Program-made: the position numbers and the translations under genes
Origin: Rhizobiaceae bacterium
Lineage (GTDB): Bacteria; Pseudomonadota; Alphaproteobacteria; Rhizobiales; Rhizobiaceae
Length of the DNA stretch: 64,000 nucleotides
Reading direction: 5' to 3'
Assembly: GCA_028279875.1 (NCBI GenBank)
Contig: JANQMU010000013.1
Span: 40,491-104,490, forward strand
Shown here: positions 60,915 to 64,000 of the stretch, one piece after another
Position numbering within the stretch: the first letter of the stretch is position 1
Layout of the letters: every line of letters begins with the position of its first letter
Notes under the pieces: generated by a model
Databases searched by the model: none
Seen by the model: the letters and a program-made list of their open reading frames with translations, nothing else
Told to the model about the DNA's origin: nothing

Positions 60915-63194
60915 TTATGAGTACATTTGCATAACTTCATTAACAGATTTCCTTACAGATCTGACAGATGCCCCTTCACGATGAAAAGCAATTACATCTT
61001 CAGGCTTTCCAACACCAACGCGTGTCTTATGTTTGCTTTGTTGACGAGTTATTTTGAGAACACCATTTTTTTGCAGAACGTCAATTACCGCATTTGCTAT
61101 GTAACTATTTTTCTTTTGAGCTCGGGATATTAAACCTTCTCGGCTAATATCGCGATAGTTCAAATCAGAGGTCTGCATCTGAGAAAAAATGAAACCAAAT
61201 AGTGTCTCGATATCTTCACGAGACACTCGCCGGTCTGATCCGCGAACTTTTCGGGAAGCAAAAACCGCTCTGGCTTGGGTCGACAGGTTGGTCGCTTCTA
61301 GCAAGCATTCTCCAAAACCTTCACAGGCATAGACAGCGAAATCCTTCTTAAAAACACAAGTCTCCAGAAATTTTGTATCCTTATCGAATTCACAATTACG
61401 AAAAATGGTATCCAAAAACTCACAATTATCAAATCTTAACCCCCTGAAAGAAACTCCCTCGATCTGTCCCTCAAAGTGTATATTTTCAATAACACCAGAG
61501 CCACCTAGGAAAATCTCATTTAGTTCGGTAGCGACCTCTTCGTGAGTAAGCATGCCCTGTTGTCTGACAGAGCGAGCCAAAAGCAGCAATAATCCTTGAC
61601 CAGTCCGATTAAGGAAGAGCTTTTGAACTGCCTCACGCGCAAACGCCAACCTGAGAGTGTCGATGCCACCATAAAAACCCGAAATCTCTCCGAAAATATC
61701 CACAGATGTATCATTTTCCGAGTTGATATCCGCAAGGTACTCTTCGACCCCAAAAATCTGATCCTCGCCGTCAAACAACCAACTTGCTATGGCCTTCGCC
61801 CGCAGGTAGTCACCGAAACCGTGAAATAGAAACTTGCGTCGATCACCCCTTCCGCCAATGACGTGATGGCTAAGCATCCCATCAAGGCGCTCACCCTCTT
61901 CTTCGTAGAGTTCGATTACCTCTGAAAAATCATCCACCGAGAAATTTTCTCCGTGCAGCAGTGCAGTTGTGTACAGAATCCTGTTTTGCTTTCCAGGCTG
62001 AATCTTGTTTTTGAAAACTTCTCGGGCGGATAGTGATCGGAGAACAGCATCTAGCGGATCACGCACATCTGCCCAGGTTGCTTCATCAAAACCAAGCCCA
62101 CTTTGTTCTTCCGCTGCAAGACAAGCAAGATGAAGCATGTATGGTGATTCAGAGAACAACACCTCATCTTCTCCGTCACTCCTTGGACCAGAGTTTCCCA
62201 GAGCCTCAATTCTACCAAGGAGACTTGTTGCCCTGGACTTTGCTTCCGCATCTCTATCAAACCACTCCTCTAAGAACTCGTTGCGGCGCTCACTGTCAAA
62301 CGATTGAATACGAAACTCTGAAAACCGAAGTCGATCATCTGCCCTTGCTGTCGACCAAAATGTGGTTCGCGTCGTAAAAAGCACTCTTGCTTCTGGTGTC
62401 TCCGAAAATAGTTCTTCCAACTGAGAGACAATTTCTCGGATTCCAATTTCTGTGTACGCATCTGTACAGATTTCATCCAACCCATCAAATATTGGGATGA
62501 TGGCACCCTGAGCAATCAAATGCTCGACCATTTCTTCTCCTATTGCGGCCTTTGCAAAGGTCGAAGATACAGCCTCCAAAAAAACGCCGCGTAGCGTTAC
62601 GTGATGCTGTTCAATTAGATGCTGCCAATTCGCCGAAGAAATGTAGAGTGGTATGCGCTTCAGCACAGGCGCATCTAAAATACGATTTACCAGAATCTTG
62701 CAAATAGTCGTCTTTCCAAACCCTGCCGGGCCGGTAAGAACTGCAAGTGAACCGCTTCCACTTTCCCGAACCCAATCGGCTACCTTCCTTGTACACAAGC
62801 CAACTGAATTGTCTTTGGCATCAAGTATTGCGGGCTCAATGGTAGCGCGAGGAAGGTCTAGCTTTGATCCCGTCCCCAATAGTTTTTTTGCTGCCTCAAA
62901 AAGGATATCTCTTTCTAAGAGCGAATTTGTGATCCCACTTTCTCGGAGCACACCAGACAGTCTATTTAACTCCTGGTCCCGCCGGAAAACCGCGGTCGAC
63001 GCCTTTCCAAAAGGCGAAGAGACCGCCTCCCGAACCTCCGATGCTGTCGTATTTGAACCAACTTCAAGAACAAGCGCGTTTGCCCCCCCGAGCCCAAGAA
63101 TAGACACGGTTTCCCAGATCCTTGCACGTCCAAAACTCTTGGACTTCTGGGGCTCCAAATTGAGGAACCGGAGTGTTCTTTCAAAATCGATCAA
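60915..63194 (-). CDS. NACHT/STAND-type NTPase with pentapeptide-like and winged-helix-like C-terminal regions
   Basis: The 759-residue protein is taken from TTG 63194, which overlaps the upstream stop as TTGA and has GAGGAG 8 bases before it. Walker A is GPAGFGKTT (155-163) and Walker B is IPIFDGLDE (233-241), the acidic form typical of NACHT domains; VLFTTRTTFW follows as sensor. A long helical region extends to about 560. Near 575-615 come pentapeptide-like lines (GVSFRGLRFDNCEFLDTIF, NCEFD). The end (about 680-759) reads as a winged helix, NSYIANAVIDVLQKNGVLKI. Such proteins sense invaders or stress and oligomerise. Low GC marks transfer. Confidence 0.75.
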   Translation of the reverse strand: MIDFERTLRFLNLEPQKSKSFGRARIWETVSILGLGGANALVLEVGSNTTASEVREAVSSPFGKASTAVFRRDQELNRLSGVLRESGITNSLLERDILFEAAKKLLGTGSKLDLPRATIEPAILDAKDNSVGLCTRKVADWVRESGSGSLAVLTGPAGFGKTTICKILVNRILDAPVLKRIPLYISSANWQHLIEQHHVTLRGVFLEAVSSTFAKAAIGEEMVEHLIAQGAIIPIFDGLDEICTDAYTEIGIREIVSQLEELFSETPEARVLFTTRTTFWSTARADDRLRFSEFRIQSFDSERRNEFLEEWFDRDAEAKSRATSLLGRIEALGNSGPRSDGEDEVLFSESPYMLHLACLAAEEQSGLGFDEATWADVRDPLDAVLRSLSAREVFKNKIQPGKQNRILYTTALLHGENFSVDDFSEVIELYEEEGERLDGMLSHHVIGGRGDRRKFLFHGFGDYLRAKAIASWLFDGEDQIFGVEEYLADINSENDTSVDIFGEISGFYGGIDTLRLAFAREAVQKLFLNRTGQGLLLLLARSVRQQGMLTHEEVATELNEIFLGGSGVIENIHFEGQIEGVSFRGLRFDNCEFLDTIFRNCEFDKDTKFLETCVFKKDFAVYACEGFGECLLEATNLSTQARAVFASRKVRGSDRRVSREDIETLFGFIFSQMQTSDLNYRDISREGLISRAQKKNSYIANAVIDVLQKNGVLKITRQQSKHKTRVGVGKPEDVIAFHREGASVRSVRKSVNEVMQMYS

Positions 63195-63769
63195 ACAATA
63201 AACTCCTCGCAAAATTCGATGAAGTCTCGCGAAAGTGGCGTTTTCTCACTACGCATCCTCTCAACAAAAACAATCGCGTTAGCAACCGAGATGAGACAAA
63301 ATCGAGAGCTATGCTCGTTGATAAGATAACTCTGTGGAGTGTCCCCAGCTTGCTTTAGAAGTTGGTGAAGTTCCGGCCGCTTCTTGATTTCACTGTGTGT
63401 CTTCTGCTTAATGGTGGGGCCCGTATAATGTATACAGAAATTGCGGATTTGATTTACTACACTAATATCCGTACAAATTTTATCACATTCGCTGTCCAGC
63501 AACACGTGGTTCAAATCTAAGAAGTGTCGATATCGGTCCACCACTGTCATATCAACAAATCTCTTATACGCCGGCTCAATGGCAGATTTACCTGCTAGAC
63601 TGAACCACCCTTCATTCAAATATGTCTCAAGAGAAGTCCTAGCCAGAATTATAGCAGAACTTTGGGTGCCAAGCCGAACGTCCTGGAGCCTATTGGTTGT
63701 CGATGCGAGTTCTGCCGCAATCCTTAGGATACCCCGCCAGTGACCATAATGAGTTGTTACTACGTCCAT
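63191..63769 (-). CDS. HEPN-like small protein coupled to the NACHT NTPase
   Basis: The 192-residue protein has an all-helical look. Near 40-55 is SAIILARTSLETYLNEGWF, like the first HEPN helix, and at 105-120 is VNQIRNFCIHYTGPT, containing R109-N-F-C-I-H114, the Rx4-6H motif of HEPN ribonucleases (RNxxxH form). No database family was checked. Its TGA overlaps the NACHT start as TTGA, so the two products are probably made in fixed ratio and act together. A HEPN RNase switched by a STAND NTPase is one inferred model. The promoter should lie in 63770-63904, where ATTGC..GCAAT (63789-63805) forms a palindrome. Confidence 0.6.
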   Translation of the reverse strand: MDVVTTHYGHWRGILRIAAELASTTNRLQDVRLGTQSSAIILARTSLETYLNEGWFSLAGKSAIEPAYKRFVDMTVVDRYRHFLDLNHVLLDSECDKICTDISVVNQIRNFCIHYTGPTIKQKTHSEIKKRPELHQLLKQAGDTPQSYLINEHSSRFCLISVANAIVFVERMRSEKTPLSRDFIEFCEEFIV

Positions 63770-63904
63770 CGCCGTAAAGTGCTATTAAATTGCCAAACAA
63801 GCAATAAAGTTGCATCGATTTATTCGTGTGTACTCCGAGATAATGGTGAAATGAACGCGTAAAAATCCCCTTCGGGTGGCAGCCGTTGAATCGTAGACAC
63901 CCCA

Positions 63905-64000
63905 TCACCCATCATACCGAAACTCCAGCAACAACGTCCGCTGCAGCAGCGAATGATTGTCGTCTGACACCAGCAGCACCCGCGTGCCGCCGTCCGCCGC
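63905..64000 (-). CDS. 3' end of a phytase/esterase-like secreted protein gene (partial)
   Basis: Only the last 31 codons lie in the window, reading RVLLVSDDNHSLLQRTLLLE and FRYDG before TGA at 63905-63907. This ending (L-L-V-S-D-D-N..QRTLLL-x-F) is characteristic of the esterase-like activity of phytase family, secreted beta-propeller proteins. The codon use is high-GC like the core genome, so this gene marks the right-hand boundary of the low-GC defence-like island. The rest of the gene lies beyond base 64000. Confidence 0.65.
   Translation of the reverse strand, partial: AADGGTRVLLVSDDNHSLLQRTLLLEFRYDG

Noticed and set aside
1..64000. CRISPR arrays, rRNA and tRNA genes
   Set aside because: No regularly spaced repeats, no rRNA segments and no convincing tRNA cloverleaf or TTCGAnTC arm in a proper context were seen while reading all intergenic regions.

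Overview
The window looks like chromosomal DNA from an alphaproteobacterium of the Rhizobiales (Hyphomicrobiales) type. The supporting signs are high-GC coding DNA, a polyhydroxybutyrate set (phaA-phaB with phaR), the neighbourhood rpoH / carD / fdxA / S4 protein / Suv3-like helicase, TRAP and ribose-type ABC transporters for sugar compounds, an AztD-like zinc protein behind a Zur-type palindrome, and many GANTC sites. I see no rRNA, tRNA or CRISPR array. Species cannot be assigned from the sequence alone.

Layout. (1) 1-10.95 kb is a sugar catabolism region on the minus strand: a Gfo/Idh/MocA oxidoreductase, an L-fucose-isomerase-like protein, a YihV-like PfkB kinase coupled to a LacD/YihT-like aldolase, and a TRAP transporter. 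Three promoters share the palindrome TCTTATATAAGA. Lying among these are a histidine-phosphatase-like protein that has lost its RH motif, a decayed toxin-antitoxin pair, a di-heme cytochrome c peroxidase homologue and a Sel1-like protein. (2) 11-17 kb is a minus-strand run: moxR, metA (acetyl-CoA type by Glu111), a CoxE-like VWA protein and an aldose 1-epimerase, with an ABC-F ATPase and thiamine pyrophosphokinase upstream. (3) 17.7-21.4 kb is thiBPQ under a TPP riboswitch. (4) 21.4-29.3 kb is housekeeping: an M48 lipoprotein peptidase, rpoH, carD, fdxA, an S4 protein and a large Suv3-like helicase. (5) 29.3-29.9 kb is non-coding and dense in GANTC sites. (6) 29.9-37.2 kb holds phaAB, phaR, a methyltransferase, a glyoxalase-II-type hydrolase, a YhhN protein, an EamA exporter, rpmB and yhhQ behind a preQ1-like pseudoknot. 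(7) 37.4-41.6 kb is accessory DNA: two AT-rich convergent genes inside a near-perfect 21-bp inverted repeat, a complete tyrosine recombinase and an unknown gene. (8) 41.6-44.5 kb has the AztD-like protein, a NUDIX hydrolase and an LpxO-like hydroxylase. (9) 44.6-59.2 kb is a second catabolic cluster: an IclR regulator, enoyl-CoA hydratase family protein, TRAP transporter, AldA-like dehydrogenase, ribose-type ABC transporter, GMC oxidoreductase, enolase-superfamily dehydratase and MDR oxidoreductase, tied together by a shared 21-bp operator-like palindrome. (10) 59.5-63.8 kb is a low-GC island that looks like a defence module: a HEPN-like protein, a NACHT/STAND NTPase coupled to it by a TTGA overlap, and an HNH nuclease-like protein with a C-terminal membrane anchor. 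The window ends in the 3' end of a phytase/esterase-like gene.

The best candidate for an undescribed system is the HEPN-NACHT-(HNH-TM) module. The YihV/YihT-like cluster with its shared operator, and the inverted-repeat-flanked gene pair, come next. All functional names rest on reading motifs and on remembered family features, since no database search was run.
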